Shown here in pieces: positions 7,418 through 17,167 of a stretch of 23,203 nucleotides of DNA; position 1 is the first letter of the stretch, and each line of letters opens with the position of its first letter. Both the position numbers and the translations under genes were made by a program. The notes under the pieces were generated by a model. The model made no database searches. It saw only the letters and a list, made by a program, of their open reading frames with translations, and was not told the DNA's origin. This DNA comes from DASWHF01 sp036393295 (GTDB taxonomy: Bacteria; Pseudomonadota; Gammaproteobacteria; Acidiferrobacterales; UBA6901): the NCBI GenBank assembly GCA_036393295.1, contig DASWHF010000021.1, positions 1-23,203 of the forward strand, read 5' to 3'.

Positions 7418-8482
7418 TCACCCCAGGCTGCGCGAGATCCACGGGCCGACCAGCTTGCTCACCGGCAGCGGCAGCCGGCGCCAGACATCGATCATCAGCC
7501 GGTACTTGGGATTCAAGGGATTGACCTCCGGCACCGCCTTCGCCTTCACCAGCAGATACTCGTAGTGCATCGGCTCGGGATTGAACCCCCAGTTCTTCTT
7601 GAAGCTGTAGGCGCCGGTGCCCTGCTTGCTGCGGCCGAAGTCGAAGATCCGCACGCCGCGTCCGCAGACGCGCCGCATCAGCTCCCAGTACATGAAATCG
7701 TTGCCCGCCACCCGGCGCGCCGCGGAAGTGCCGCCGCCGTAGTACGGCAGCACCTCGTCGCGGAAATAGAAGCTCATGACGCTCGCGACCACGGCGCCGT
7801 CCCGGGTCACGGTCAGGATCTCGCAGTCGTCGCCGAACTCCTCCTTGAGGCAGCGGAAATATTTCTTCGAGAATACCGGCGTGCCCAGGTTGCGCACGCT
7901 CTCCGCGTAGGCCTCGAAGAAGCGCTCGACGCCGGCGTCGATTTCGCTGGTGAGGCCGGCGTCGATGCCCTTGCGCACCATGGCGCGCTGCTTGCGCGGA
8001 ATGGCGAGCAGGTTCTTCTCCGGGTCCGGATCGATCGGCTTGCGGAAGCTGACGTACAGCTGCTTGACCGGCCGCGCACCGGCGCGCGGCTCGCGGTAGC
8101 GCAGCTCGAGATAGTCGACGCCGAGGCGCCGCGCCAGGTCCTCGGCGGCACGCTCCAGCATCGCGGCCGCCTCCGCATCGTCGGCGGCCGCCCCGCCGTA
8201 GACGCAGAACGGCACCGAAATCAGCGCATTGCCGAACAGCCGGCTGCGGATATGGCCGAGCGGCAGAACGCCGCGTATCCGGCCCTGCGACTCGACATAG
8301 TAATAATAGGTATCGTGCCCGAAGGCCCGCTCCAGGACCCGGCGCCAGCCGGCGCGGTGGAAGAAGCTCGCCTGGCCGCAGCCGGCGACGTATTCGTCCC
8401 AGCGCGCGGCGTCGCCCTCCTCCAGGCGGCGCAGCGCCGGCGCGCCGGTCCCGGTCGCAACGCCGCGGGCATCGACGGTCAT
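7418..8482 (-). CDS. FemAB-like transferase, XrtA/PEP-CTERM-associated, 354 aa
   Basis: The protein has the GNAT-fold organisation of FemAB relatives: an N-terminal half with ASFFHRAGWRRVLERAFGHD (about 38-57) and a C-terminal half with PVFSKKYFRCLKEEFGD, FYFRDEVLPYYGGG and FDFGRSKQGTGAYSFKKNWG. These blocks match the PEP-CTERM-associated FemAB family (TIGR03019). Family members transfer aminoacyl groups from aminoacyl-tRNA to amino groups; here the acceptor could be an amino sugar of the polysaccharide, which is inference from context. The ATG at 8482-8480 overlaps the deacetylase stop by 4 bp. An open frame continues to 9235 but lies over the deacetylase gene. The C-terminal end, KLVGPWISRSLG, shows no unusual extension. 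Confidence 0.93.
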   Translation of the reverse strand: MTVDARGVATGTGAPALRRLEEGDAARWDEYVAGCGQASFFHRAGWRRVLERAFGHDTYYYYVESQGRIRGVLPLGHIRSRLFGNALISVPFCVYGGAAADDAEAAAMLERAAEDLARRLGVDYLELRYREPRAGARPVKQLYVSFRKPIDPDPEKNLLAIPRKQRAMVRKGIDAGLTSEIDAGVERFFEAYAESVRNLGTPVFSKKYFRCLKEEFGDDCEILTVTRDGAVVASVMSFYFRDEVLPYYGGGTSAARRVAGNDFMYWELMRRVCGRGVRIFDFGRSKQGTGAYSFKKNWGFNPEPMHYEYLLVKAKAVPEVNPLNPKYRLMIDVWRRLPLPVSKLVGPWISRSLG

Positions 8483-9369
8483 CGGCGGCCGGCGTCCGTG
8501 GGCGCGTTCAGGAACACCCTGTCCATGCGACCCCAGCGGAAATCGCCGAGCAACCGCGTGAGCCGCCGCTCCATGCGGCCGAGATTGAGATAATGGCGCA
8601 CGCGCGTCTTGAGGCCGATGTCGCGCTGGCGCGGCTGCTCCGGATCGATCTCCCAGGGATGAAAATAGAACACGCCGGCCTGGCCGTCGCGCCGGTTGAC
8701 CCGTTCGAGCGCCCAGCGCGACAGCGCGTAGGGGAACAGCCGGAAGTAACCGCCGCCGCCGCACGGGAACTTGTGCGCGCCGATCGTCACCGTGGTCACG
8801 GGCACCTCGAGGATTCCGCTGGCGCCGGGCCGGAAGGCGAAGCGCGGGGCCTCGGGCATGCCGTAGAGGTCGTGCCGGATCGGATAGATGCTCGAGCTGT
8901 AGCGGTGCCCGCATTCGCCGAGTACGTCCAGCGCCCACAGGTTGCGCGCGCCGATGGAATAGCTGGCGGCGCGGTAGCCGTTCACCGCGCAACCGCCCAG
9001 GTCCTCGAGCAGCGCCTTGGTGCGCGTCACGTCGGCGCGAAACTCCTCGGGACGCTGCTGGGTGACGCGCACATGCTGGTAGCCGTGGCTGGCGAGCTCG
9101 TGGCCGGCGTCGACGATGCGCCGCACCATGGCCGGATAGCGCTCCGCGACCCAGCCGAGCATGAAGAAGGTCGCGTGCACGCCGTGCGCGTCGAACAGCG
9201 CCAGGATGCGATCGACGTTGCGCTCGACCCGGCACTCGAGCCGCTCCCAGGTGCCGCGCGAAATATGGCGCTCGAAGGCCGAGACCTGGAAATAATCCTC
9301 GACGTCGACGGTCATGGCGTTGACCACCGGTCCGGCGTCGCTGCCCTCGGGCTGCCGCATGCGATTCAT
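8479..9369 (-). CDS. Polysaccharide deacetylase (NodB domain), XrtA-associated, 296 aa
   Basis: A carbohydrate esterase family 4 enzyme. The metal/catalytic motif 1 appears as TVDVEDYFQV (Asp22 and Asp25), motif 2 as HELASHGYQH (90-99, with His95 and His99), motif 3 around YRAASYSIG (Arg133), and a late motif FYFHPWEID (234-242). This combination, especially DVEDYFQV and HPWEID, is diagnostic of the PEP-CTERM-associated deacetylase family (TIGR03006). It should remove N-acetyl groups from GlcNAc/ManNAc-type residues, exposing amines. No signal peptide is visible, so it may act on a lipid-linked intermediate in the cytoplasm, as in many homologues. The ATG at 9369-9367 overlaps the wecB stop (ATGA). 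It sits between wecB and the FemAB-like gene, a logical order: make an N-acetyl sugar, deacetylate it, acylate the amine. Confidence 0.95.
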   Translation of the reverse strand: MNRMRQPEGSDAGPVVNAMTVDVEDYFQVSAFERHISRGTWERLECRVERNVDRILALFDAHGVHATFFMLGWVAERYPAMVRRIVDAGHELASHGYQHVRVTQQRPEEFRADVTRTKALLEDLGGCAVNGYRAASYSIGARNLWALDVLGECGHRYSSSIYPIRHDLYGMPEAPRFAFRPGASGILEVPVTTVTIGAHKFPCGGGGYFRLFPYALSRWALERVNRRDGQAGVFYFHPWEIDPEQPRQRDIGLKTRVRHYLNLGRMERRLTRLLGDFRWGRMDRVFLNAPTDAGRR

Positions 9370-10544
9370 CCCCGTGAGGCGCGCGCCGCCGCCGACCCGC
9401 GATCGCCCGCCAGCCACTGCGCGAGCACCTGCTTGATGCGCAGCGCCGCCTTGCCGTCCCACAGCGGCGGTACGCGGCCGGACTTGCCGCCGGTCGCGAG
9501 CACGTCCGCCACGGCCGCCAGGATGCGCGCCGGATCGGAACCGACCACGGTATTGGTGCCCTGCTCGACCGTGATCGGGCGCTCGGTGTTGTCGCGCAGC
9601 GTGATGCAGGGAATGCCGAGCGCGGTGGTCTCCTCCTGGATGCCGCCCGAGTCGGTGAGCACCACCCGCGCCTTCGACATCAGCCCCAGCATCTCGAGAT
9701 AGCCGAGCGGCGCCGTGCGCAGCAGTCGCGGCGACTCCAGCAGCGCGCCGAGCCCGGCGGCCTCGACCCGCGCCGCGGTGCGCGGATGGATCGGGAACAC
9801 CACCGGCAGGCGCTCGCTCACCGCGCGCAGGGTCTCCAGCAGCCGCCGCAGCACCACCGGATCGTCGACGTTGGACGGGCGGTGCAGCGTGACCAGCGCG
9901 AAGCCGTCCCCCGAGCGCATCACCGCCTCGCGCCCGGCGTGATCGCGCAGCACCTGGTCCACGGCGGTGGCGCGCGGCAGGTTGTGGAAAAGCGTGTCGA
10001 TCATGACGTTGCCGACGTAGTGGATGCGCGCGCGCTCGATGCCCTCGCGCAGCAGGTTGGTTTCGGCATCGGGCTCGGTGGTGAACAGCAGGCTCGAGAT
10101 CTGGTCGGTCAGCACCCGGTTGATCTCCTCGGGCATGCCGCGGTCGAAGCTGCGCAGCCCGGCCTCCACGTGGATGACCGGCACGCCCTTCTTGACCGCC
10201 ACCAGCGAGCAGGCGATGGTCGAGTTGACGTCGCCCACCACCAGCACCGCCGCCGGCTGCTCGGCATCGAGCGCCGGCTCGAAGCGCCGCATGATCTCCG
10301 CGGTCTGCAGCGCGTGGCTGGCGGAGCCGACTTCGAGATCGACGTCCGGTTCGGGGATGCCGAGCTGGTCGAAGAAGGCGTCCTTCATTTGCGCGTCGTA
10401 ATGCTGGCCGGTGTGCAGCAGCCGGGCCGGCAGCGCGCCCGGCGCCGCGCGCAGCGCCGCCATGATCGGTGCGATCTTCATGAAATTCGGCCGGGCCCCC
10501 ACCACGCACAAGATAGCGCGATCGCCCGCCCGTGACTGTGACAT
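9366..10544 (-). CDS. wecB: Non-hydrolysing UDP-N-acetylglucosamine 2-epimerase, 392 aa
   Basis: It converts UDP-GlcNAc to UDP-ManNAc in the cytoplasm. The sequence contains VGARPNFMKIAP at 15-26, LVVGDVNST with Asp105, IHVEAGLRSFD with Glu127, MPEEINR with Glu139, and VTLHRPSNVD with His221; these correspond to the catalytic Asp95, Glu117, Glu131 and His213 of E. coli WecB. The uridine-binding TDSGGIQEE block is also present. Length (392 aa) is close to the usual 370-390, with a slightly extended Ala-rich C-terminus. The ATG at 10544-10542 has an excellent GGGGAGGGTG ribosome-binding site. It is the first gene of the minus-strand biosynthetic run and is translationally coupled to the deacetylase by a 4-bp overlap. 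The UDP-ManNAc could also be oxidised to ManNAcA by an enzyme outside this window. Confidence 0.96.
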   Translation of the reverse strand: MSQSRAGDRAILCVVGARPNFMKIAPIMAALRAAPGALPARLLHTGQHYDAQMKDAFFDQLGIPEPDVDLEVGSASHALQTAEIMRRFEPALDAEQPAAVLVVGDVNSTIACSLVAVKKGVPVIHVEAGLRSFDRGMPEEINRVLTDQISSLLFTTEPDAETNLLREGIERARIHYVGNVMIDTLFHNLPRATAVDQVLRDHAGREAVMRSGDGFALVTLHRPSNVDDPVVLRRLLETLRAVSERLPVVFPIHPRTAARVEAAGLGALLESPRLLRTAPLGYLEMLGLMSKARVVLTDSGGIQEETTALGIPCITLRDNTERPITVEQGTNTVVGSDPARILAAVADVLATGGKSGRVPPLWDGKAALRIKQVLAQWLAGDRGSAAARASRG

Positions 10545-10593
10545 GTTTCACCCTCCCCGTAATGCGTTCCCCGCCGCGCGGCCGGCGGTGGAT

Positions 10594-10599
10594 TCTATA
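10594..10599 (-). promoter_or_regulatory. Possible -10 element for the wecB operon
   Basis: On the minus strand the sequence ATAACTATAGAATCC contains a TATAGA hexamer about 45-50 bases upstream of the wecB start, in an otherwise very GC-rich gap (10545-10727) where I see no gene. No good -35 hexamer lies 16-18 bases further up, so the promoter is weak, activator-dependent or not real. A small CCCGCG/CGCGGG hairpin at 10612-10626 lies just upstream. Confidence 0.25.
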
Positions 10600-10727
10600 G
10601 TTATCCCCGGTCCCGCGCGTCGCGGGCAGGGGCTTGATTTTACACGGGGTTCAGGGCGAACACCATGCGAGCGGCGCCGCTGCTCGGCGCCAGGTGGATG
10701 ATATGGAAGGACTTTTTCAAAGCCGCG

Positions 10728-11858
10728 TCATGGAAGCCACTCGAGGGCCCCGGCATCCAGGGCGTCGTGCCGGCCACGCACCGCCGCGCCCGCCGGATGA
10801 CGGTATTCCCCGGTCGGCACCAGCCCGATCCCGGGCGGCGCGTCGAGTGCCGCCGCCGCGTCGATCGCCGCCGAGCGCGGCGCCGGGCGATAGTCGAACG
10901 CAGCCCGGTCGCGCACCGCCCGGCTGTCGCCGGTCACGTTGCCGATGCGCTCGACCGGGCCGGTCGAAGGCTCGCCCCGGCCGATCAACAGGTTGTTGGC
11001 CAGCAACGCCGGCGGCGCCTCGGCGGCGACCCGCAGGAACACGCCGTCGTGGCGATCGTTGACGATCGTGTTGTTCACGACGAACAACCGTGCGTCGCGA
11101 TGACGCCGGCCTTCCGCGCCGTAGCTGATGATCGTCGAATTGTCGGTCTGCGGTCCCTGCTGGATCAGATTGCCCATGACGATCGACAGCCCGCCGTCCG
11201 GGAGGTCGATGGCATAGCTGGACGTGCCGTCGGTCTCGTCCATGATGCGGTTGTAAACAATATGGTTCTCCTGCGCCCGGCTCTTGACGTTGTGCCCGAT
11301 GCGGGCGTGGTGACTGTAGCTGTAACGCAGCGTGAGGCGCCGGGTGTGCTCGCCGATGTAGATGTTGTGGCTGTAGCCGTCGCCGTGGCCGTTGCCGGCG
11401 AACTCCGTGTGCTCGATGAGCACCTCGCCGCCGCCGCCCAGGATGCCGTTCTCGTTGTCGTGGAAATAACAGTGCCGGACCGCCAGCCCTTCGCCCTCGT
11501 GGCGGATGCCGGCGCCGTTGAGATCGGACACCGCCGCGCCGGAAAACTCGATATTCTCGACGGTGACATCCCGGCCCTGGATCACCCAGATCGCCTTGCC
11601 GGCCGCGGCCCGGCCGTCGGCGCGCAGGTGGGCCCGGCCGCCGACCCCGCGCAGCGTCAGCCGGTCCTGGCGCCAGACCGCGACGTCCCCGGGATAAACA
11701 CCGGCGTCGATCTCGACCGTGTCGCCGTTGCGCGCCTTCTCGGCCGCCGCGCTCGGCGTGGTGTAAGGCTTGGACGGGCCAACCTGCAGGACGCGCGCGG
11801 CGGCGCCGGCCGACGCCAGACCGAGACCGATGGCCAAGACGACGCCGGCCCGACGCAT
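10728..11858 (-). CDS. Secreted right-handed parallel beta-helix protein, 376 aa
   Basis: A Sec signal peptide covers about residues 1-21 (MRRAGVVLAIGLGLASAGAA followed by ARVL). The rest is a repetitive beta-helix of the pectate-lyase/NosD type, with ladder-like motifs VENIEFSGAAV, HDNENGILGGGG (133-144), DGYSHNIYI (160-168), YSHHARIGHNVKSRAQEN (181-198) and YNRIMDE (202-208). The fold is used by polysaccharide lyases, epimerases and surface binding proteins. The conserved His/Asn-rich blocks suggest a carbohydrate site, but I cannot assign a reaction. It is a clear paralogue of the C-terminal half of the lipoprotein at 15100-17016. The ATG at 11858-11856 is preceded by GGGGGAGGAG at good spacing. 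It faces away from the ligase gene and precedes wecB by 183 bases. There is no PEP-CTERM anchor at its end. Confidence 0.85.
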   Translation of the reverse strand: MRRAGVVLAIGLGLASAGAAARVLQVGPSKPYTTPSAAAEKARNGDTVEIDAGVYPGDVAVWRQDRLTLRGVGGRAHLRADGRAAAGKAIWVIQGRDVTVENIEFSGAAVSDLNGAGIRHEGEGLAVRHCYFHDNENGILGGGGEVLIEHTEFAGNGHGDGYSHNIYIGEHTRRLTLRYSYSHHARIGHNVKSRAQENHIVYNRIMDETDGTSSYAIDLPDGGLSIVMGNLIQQGPQTDNSTIISYGAEGRRHRDARLFVVNNTIVNDRHDGVFLRVAAEAPPALLANNLLIGRGEPSTGPVERIGNVTGDSRAVRDRAAFDYRPAPRSAAIDAAAALDAPPGIGLVPTGEYRHPAGAAVRGRHDALDAGALEWLP

Positions 11859-12139
11859 GCGCGCGCTCCTCCCCCGAAGGATGACGGTATGAACTGGAGT
11901 GCTTATTCTAGGCAGCCCAGTCTACATAAGTTAGAATTCCGCCACAATCGGGCATCTCACCGCCGGACGAAAAATGATTCTTTAGCCACGGGGGACGCGG
12001 GGAAAGCATTTCTGAATCGCCATGCTCACGAATCCGGCCGTCACGCCGCGATAAGCGATTTTCCCCGTGACCCTGCGGTAAATGGCTTTACAGCGTTGCC
12101 GACCCACGACTTCGAGCCGATCATCCGTCACGAACCGAC
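11859..12139. other. Divergent intergenic region between beta-helix gene and acyl-CoA ligase gene
   Basis: This 281-base gap must hold the promoters for the minus-strand beta-helix gene and the plus-strand ligase/decarboxylase pair. On the minus strand a TTGTGG and a TAGACT hexamer, 17 bases apart around 11920-11950, are a possible weak sigma-70 promoter. The plus-strand gene has no evident ribosome-binding site before its ATG. The second half of the gap holds an inverted-repeat element (11985-12086). AT content is locally raised at about 11895-11945. I see no gene. Confidence 0.4.
11985..12086. repeat. Second, diverged copy of the G-rich-arm inverted-repeat element (about 102 bp)
   Basis: The left end reads GCCACGGGGGACGCGGGGAA and continues AGC. 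The right end, read on the minus strand, is GCCATTTACCGCAGGGTCAC then GGGGAAAATC. Both ends therefore share the GCCA...ACGGGGAAA pattern of the element at 4894-5007, with a spacer of about 50 bases that does not match the other copy. It lies 53 bases upstream of the ligase start, so it will probably be in the promoter or leader of that transcript. Confidence 0.65.
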
Positions 12140-13725
<1,586 letters not shown>

Positions 13726-13729
<4 letters not shown>

Positions 13730-14961
13730 ACAAGCCCGCCCCCGCGCACGCGCCCCTGGACCAGTTCGCGGTGATCGACGATTGCCTGCACGTCGGCGGC
13801 GAGCCGGCCGAGCGCCTCGCGGCGCGCGCCGGGCGCACGCCGCTGTACGTCTACGATCGCGCGGTCATCGCCCGGACCGTGGTGGCGCTGCGCGCCGCGC
13901 TGCCGGAGGAGATCGGCCTGCACTACGCGGTGAAGGCCAATCCGATGCCGGCGCTGGTTCAGTATCTGACCGGGCTGGTCGACGGCCTGGACGTGGCCTC
14001 GGCCGGCGAGATGCAGGTCGCGCTCGACGCCGGCATGGCCGCCGCCCACGTCAGCATCGCCGGGCCGGGCAAGACGCCCGCCGAGCTCGGCCGCGCCATC
14101 GCCGCCGGCATCGTCATCAACATGGAGTCCGAGAACGAGATGGAGACGATCGCGCGGCTCGAGGCGGACCTCGGGCTGCGCGCACGCGTGGCGATCCGCG
14201 TCAACCCCGACTTCGAGCTCAAGTCCTCGGGCATGAAAATGGGCGGCGGCCCCAAACAATTCGGCGTCGACGCCGAGCGCGTGCCGGCGATGCTCGCGCG
14301 CCTGGCCCAGCTCAAGCTCGACTTTCACGGCTTTCACATCTTCAGCGGCTCGCAGAACCTGCGCGCCGCCGCCATCCAGGAGGCCCAGGAGAAGACCTTC
14401 GCGCTGGCGCTGCGCCTGGCCGATCGCAGCCCGGTGCCTGTGCGGCTGCTCAACATCGGCGGCGGCTTCGGCATCCCGTATTTCCCGGGCGAGACGCCGC
14501 TGGACCTCGAACCGATCGGCGCCAAGCTGCGGCGGCTGCTGCCCGACGTCAGGCGCAAGCTGCCGCAGGCCGAAATCGTGGTCGAGCTCGGGCGTTACCT
14601 GGTGGGAAGCGCGGGGGTGTATTTGTGCCGGGTCATCGATCGAAAGATTTCACGCGGCCAGGTGTTCCTGGTGACCGACGGCGGGCTGCATCACCACCTC
14701 GCCGCCTCCGGGAACTTCGGCCAGGTGATCCGCAAGAATTATCCCGTGGCGGTGGCCGGCCGCATGCACGGCGGCGAGCGCGAGATCGCCTCGGTGGTCG
14801 GGCCGCTGTGCACACCCCTCGACGTGCTCGCCGACCGCATGGAGCTGGCGCGCGCCGAGGTCGGCGATCTGATCGCCGTGTTCCAATCCGGCGCCTACGG
14901 CCTCACTGCCAGCCCGCTCGGCTTCCTGTCCCATCCCCCGCCGGCGGAGCTGCTCGTATAG
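13726..14961 (+). CDS. PLP-dependent decarboxylase (group IV, LysA/ODC-like), exosortase A system-associated, 411 aa
   Basis: An alanine-racemase-fold decarboxylase. The PLP lysine is in HYAVKANPMP (Lys70), FHGFHIFSGSQ follows at mid-length, the phosphate-binding glycine loop is NIGGGFGIPYF, and the late CTPLDVLAD block carries the cysteine equivalent to the partner-subunit active-site Cys of diaminopimelate and ornithine decarboxylases. The family (TIGR03099 type) is specific to exosortase loci. The substrate is likely an amino acid or carrier-bound amino acid activated by the upstream ligase; this is inferred. The start at 13726 overlaps the ligase stop, with GGGGAG 6-10 bases upstream. The frame is open further upstream to 13588, but that part is inside the ligase gene. 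The gene ends at a convergent junction with the beta-helix lipoprotein gene. Confidence 0.93.
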
Positions 14962-14977
14962 AGAACATCGGAATTGT

Positions 14978-15044
14978 GGGCGGGGCTTCCAGCCCCGCCC
15001 GGCGCGGCCGGTAGCCAGGCACTGGCGGGGCAAGATGCCCCGCC
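14978..15044. terminator. Two GC-rich hairpins at a convergent gene junction
   Basis: A perfect 10-bp stem GGGCGGGGCT/AGCCCCGCCC with a TCC loop lies at 14978-15000. A second perfect 9-bp stem GGCGGGGCA/TGCCCCGCC with an AGA loop lies at 15024-15044. They sit between the 3' ends of the plus-strand decarboxylase and the minus-strand beta-helix gene, so they could stop or stabilise transcripts from both sides. Neither is followed by a T-tract. Their shared GGCGGGGC...GCCCCGCC core suggests members of a dispersed REP-type family. The gap 14962-15099 contains no gene that I can see. Confidence 0.6.
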
Positions 15045-15099
15045 TACAACTGTGAATGTGTTCCGCGCCTCGGCGTTGTCAATGACTTGAGCCCGCCGC

Positions 15100-17016
15100 T
15101 CACGGCGCGTACTCGTAGGCGCCGATGTCCATCGTGCCGGCGCTCGGCCGCGCCTCGCGGTTGGCCTTGTGCAGGTACTGATACGCCGGGCGCAGGTCGT
15201 AGCCGTTGGCGCCGCCGGGATCGGTGCCGGCGTCGCGCGCCAGCGAGCCGGCCGTCAGGCGGTAGTCGTAGCCGCCGATGTTCACCAGGCCGGGCGAGTT
15301 ATCCTGAAGATTGTTCAGCATCGTGCCGGTGCCGCCGACCATGCCGTTGCCGGAAAAAATGTTGTTGACGATCTTTGCCGTCGTGCCGCCGCGTATCGAC
15401 AAGGCGGTGCCCGAGCCGCGATCGTTGACGATGGTGTTGTTGATCACGTACAGCTCGGCGCGTCCGTTCAGATTGCTCTCCGCGCCGTAGGCGATGATGA
15501 TCGAGTTGTCACCCATCGGCCCCTGCTGCACAAGGTTACCGATGACATAGGTCAGGCCGCCGTCCGGCACGTCGATCTGATAGCTCGCCGATCCGCTCAC
15601 CTCGTCCATGATGCGGTTGTAGAGTATGTAGTTCTCGCGCGCCCGTGTCTTGACGTTGTGGCCGATCTTCGCGTGATGCGAATAACTGTGGCGCAGCGTG
15701 AGCTTGTCACCGTCGTCGATGTACATGTTGTGGGTGTAGCCGTCGCCGCGGCCGTTGCCGGCGAACTCCGAGTATTCGATCAGCAGGTGCCCGCCGCCGC
15801 CGAGAATGCCGTTCTCGTTGTCGTGGAAATAGCCGTTGCATACGGTGAGGTCCAGGCTCTGGACACGGATGCCGGCGCCGTTCTGGTCCGCCACGCTGGC
15901 GCCGGAGAACTCGATGTTCTCGACGCGCATATTGCGGCCGCGCGTGACCCAGATCCCCATGCCGTTGGCCTGATCGTCGCCGGAGCTGTAGGCGATCTGG
16001 CGCGTCGCCCGCAGGTGGGCGCGCCCGCCGACGCCGCGCAGCGTCAGATCGTTCTGCCGCCAGATCGCGATATCGTCGTCGTACACCCCGGCGTCGATCT
16101 CGACGACGTCGCCGGCCTGGGCCGCGCCGGCCGCCGCCTTCGGCGTGGCGTAGCTGCGGCCGGGGCCGACGCGCAGCACGCGCGCCGCACCGACGTTATG
16201 CGTCGTCGTGGCGCCGCTGGTGACGCTCACCTGGGCGGTGCCGACGAAGCCGATGCTGTCGTCGGCCGCCGGATTGTCGGCGCCGGCTTGCCGGGTGAAC
16301 GCCAGCGTGTAGGTGCCGCTCGCAAGCCCGTTCAATTGGTAACGGAAAGTGCAGGCGCCCGGATCCTGGCTTACCGCGGCCGTCGCCACGGGATTGGCAC
16401 CGCTGCCGCCGCGGTCGTCCGGCACCGCCGTGCCGGCGTAAACGTACACGGCGTTGCCGCCGAAGCGGTCGACGCGCGAGCTGTCGACCTGGCCGGAAAT
16501 CGCGCCCTGCCCGCCCGGCGGCGGCGGCGCCGGCGGATTGTAAGTCACGGTCACGCTGCGCGCGGCGCTGGCATTGCCCGCGGCGTCGCGGGCGGTGACG
16601 GTGATGGTGTTGGCGCCGCTCTGCAAGGGGACGCTGGCGCTCCAGGTGATGCCGGTGCCGGAGCCGCTGCGGCTGGCGTTGCCGGAGCCGCCGGTGCTGG
16701 TGGACCAGCTCACCTGGGTGACGCCGATGTCGTCGGTGGCGCTGCCGCTGACGGTGATGGGGCTGGCGGTGACGGTGGTCGCGCCGCCCGGGTTGCCGAT
16801 GCTCACCGACGGTGCGGTAGTGTCCGGGGTCGGTGACGGCGGCGGCGACGAGGGTGGCGGATTGGGGGGCGGGACGGTGCCGCCGGCGTCGTTCGCGTCC
16901 GAACCGCCGCTGCAGCCGGCAAGGCCCAACACCAGCATGACCGCCAGAATATGAAAGCCCGTAACACCAAAACGAAGACGCAAGCCGGGGCTGCCGTGCT
17001 CGGATACTGTCGCCAT
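15100..17016 (-). CDS. Lipoprotein with Ig-like and right-handed beta-helix domains, 638 aa
   Basis: The N-terminus has a membrane-targeting segment ending in the lipobox LAGC, with Cys35 as likely lipid-attachment site. Ser follows Cys, so sorting to the outer membrane is plausible. Then come a Pro/Ser-rich linker (about 44-65), a bacterial Ig-like region (about 66-160, with TITVTARDAAGNASAARSVT), a second Pro-rich linker, a beta-sandwich-like region (about 171-275), and a beta-helix from about 278 to the end. The beta-helix half repeats, at about two-thirds identity by eye, the whole of the 376-aa protein at 10728-11858, including HDNENGILGGGG (398-409) and SYSHHAKIGHNVKTRAREN. It is probably surface- or periplasm-facing and polysaccharide-related; no reaction can be assigned. 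The ATG at 17016-17014 has GGTGAGG just upstream. There is no PEP-CTERM tail. Confidence 0.85.
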   Translation of the reverse strand: MATVSEHGSPGLRLRFGVTGFHILAVMLVLGLAGCSGGSDANDAGGTVPPPNPPPSSPPPSPTPDTTAPSVSIGNPGGATTVTASPITVSGSATDDIGVTQVSWSTSTGGSGNASRSGSGTGITWSASVPLQSGANTITVTARDAAGNASAARSVTVTYNPPAPPPPGGQGAISGQVDSSRVDRFGGNAVYVYAGTAVPDDRGGSGANPVATAAVSQDPGACTFRYQLNGLASGTYTLAFTRQAGADNPAADDSIGFVGTAQVSVTSGATTTHNVGAARVLRVGPGRSYATPKAAAGAAQAGDVVEIDAGVYDDDIAIWRQNDLTLRGVGGRAHLRATRQIAYSSGDDQANGMGIWVTRGRNMRVENIEFSGASVADQNGAGIRVQSLDLTVCNGYFHDNENGILGGGGHLLIEYSEFAGNGRGDGYTHNMYIDDGDKLTLRHSYSHHAKIGHNVKTRARENYILYNRIMDEVSGSASYQIDVPDGGLTYVIGNLVQQGPMGDNSIIIAYGAESNLNGRAELYVINNTIVNDRGSGTALSIRGGTTAKIVNNIFSGNGMVGGTGTMLNNLQDNSPGLVNIGGYDYRLTAGSLARDAGTDPGGANGYDLRPAYQYLHKANREARPSAGTMDIGAYEYAP

Positions 17017-17167
17017 GCCTCACCCTGGTCCAGACCGGGCACCACCCAACCCACCGCTTGATTATTGCCGCCAACCTTAGCTGAAGGACATGAAAAATAA
17101 AGGCAATCCGGATTTGCGGGGGACGCGGGCGGACGGGTGGCGCGGGACGCGCGCACGAGCGCGGCGC
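17017..17167. other. Gap between the ATPase and beta-helix lipoprotein genes
   Basis: This 151-base gap contains no gene. Read on the minus strand it begins very GC-rich. It then has the palindrome AATCCGGATT followed closely by CTTTATTTTT at about 17096-17117, which might be a weak terminator for the export operon, although the stem is short. The part nearest the lipoprotein start is AT-richer and may hold its promoter, but I see no convincing hexamer pair. Confidence 0.3.

Noticed and set aside
6248..8593. Plus-strand open frame of about 780 codons antisense to stp1 and FemAB-like genes
   Set aside because: Composition is shadow-like (rich in His, Arg, Ala, Gln) and it has no recognisable motif; it covers two confident genes on the other strand.
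10612..10626. CCCGCG/CGCGGG hairpin upstream of wecB as a terminator for the beta-helix gene
   Set aside because: The stem is only 6 bp, is expected by chance at this GC content, and is not followed by a T-tract on either strand.
17040..17060. Possible sigma-54 (-24/-12) site before the beta-helix lipoprotein gene (GGCA-N8-GC spacing)
   Set aside because: Only the GG and GC dinucleotides and one or two other bases match; the TTGC half is absent, so this is within chance expectation.
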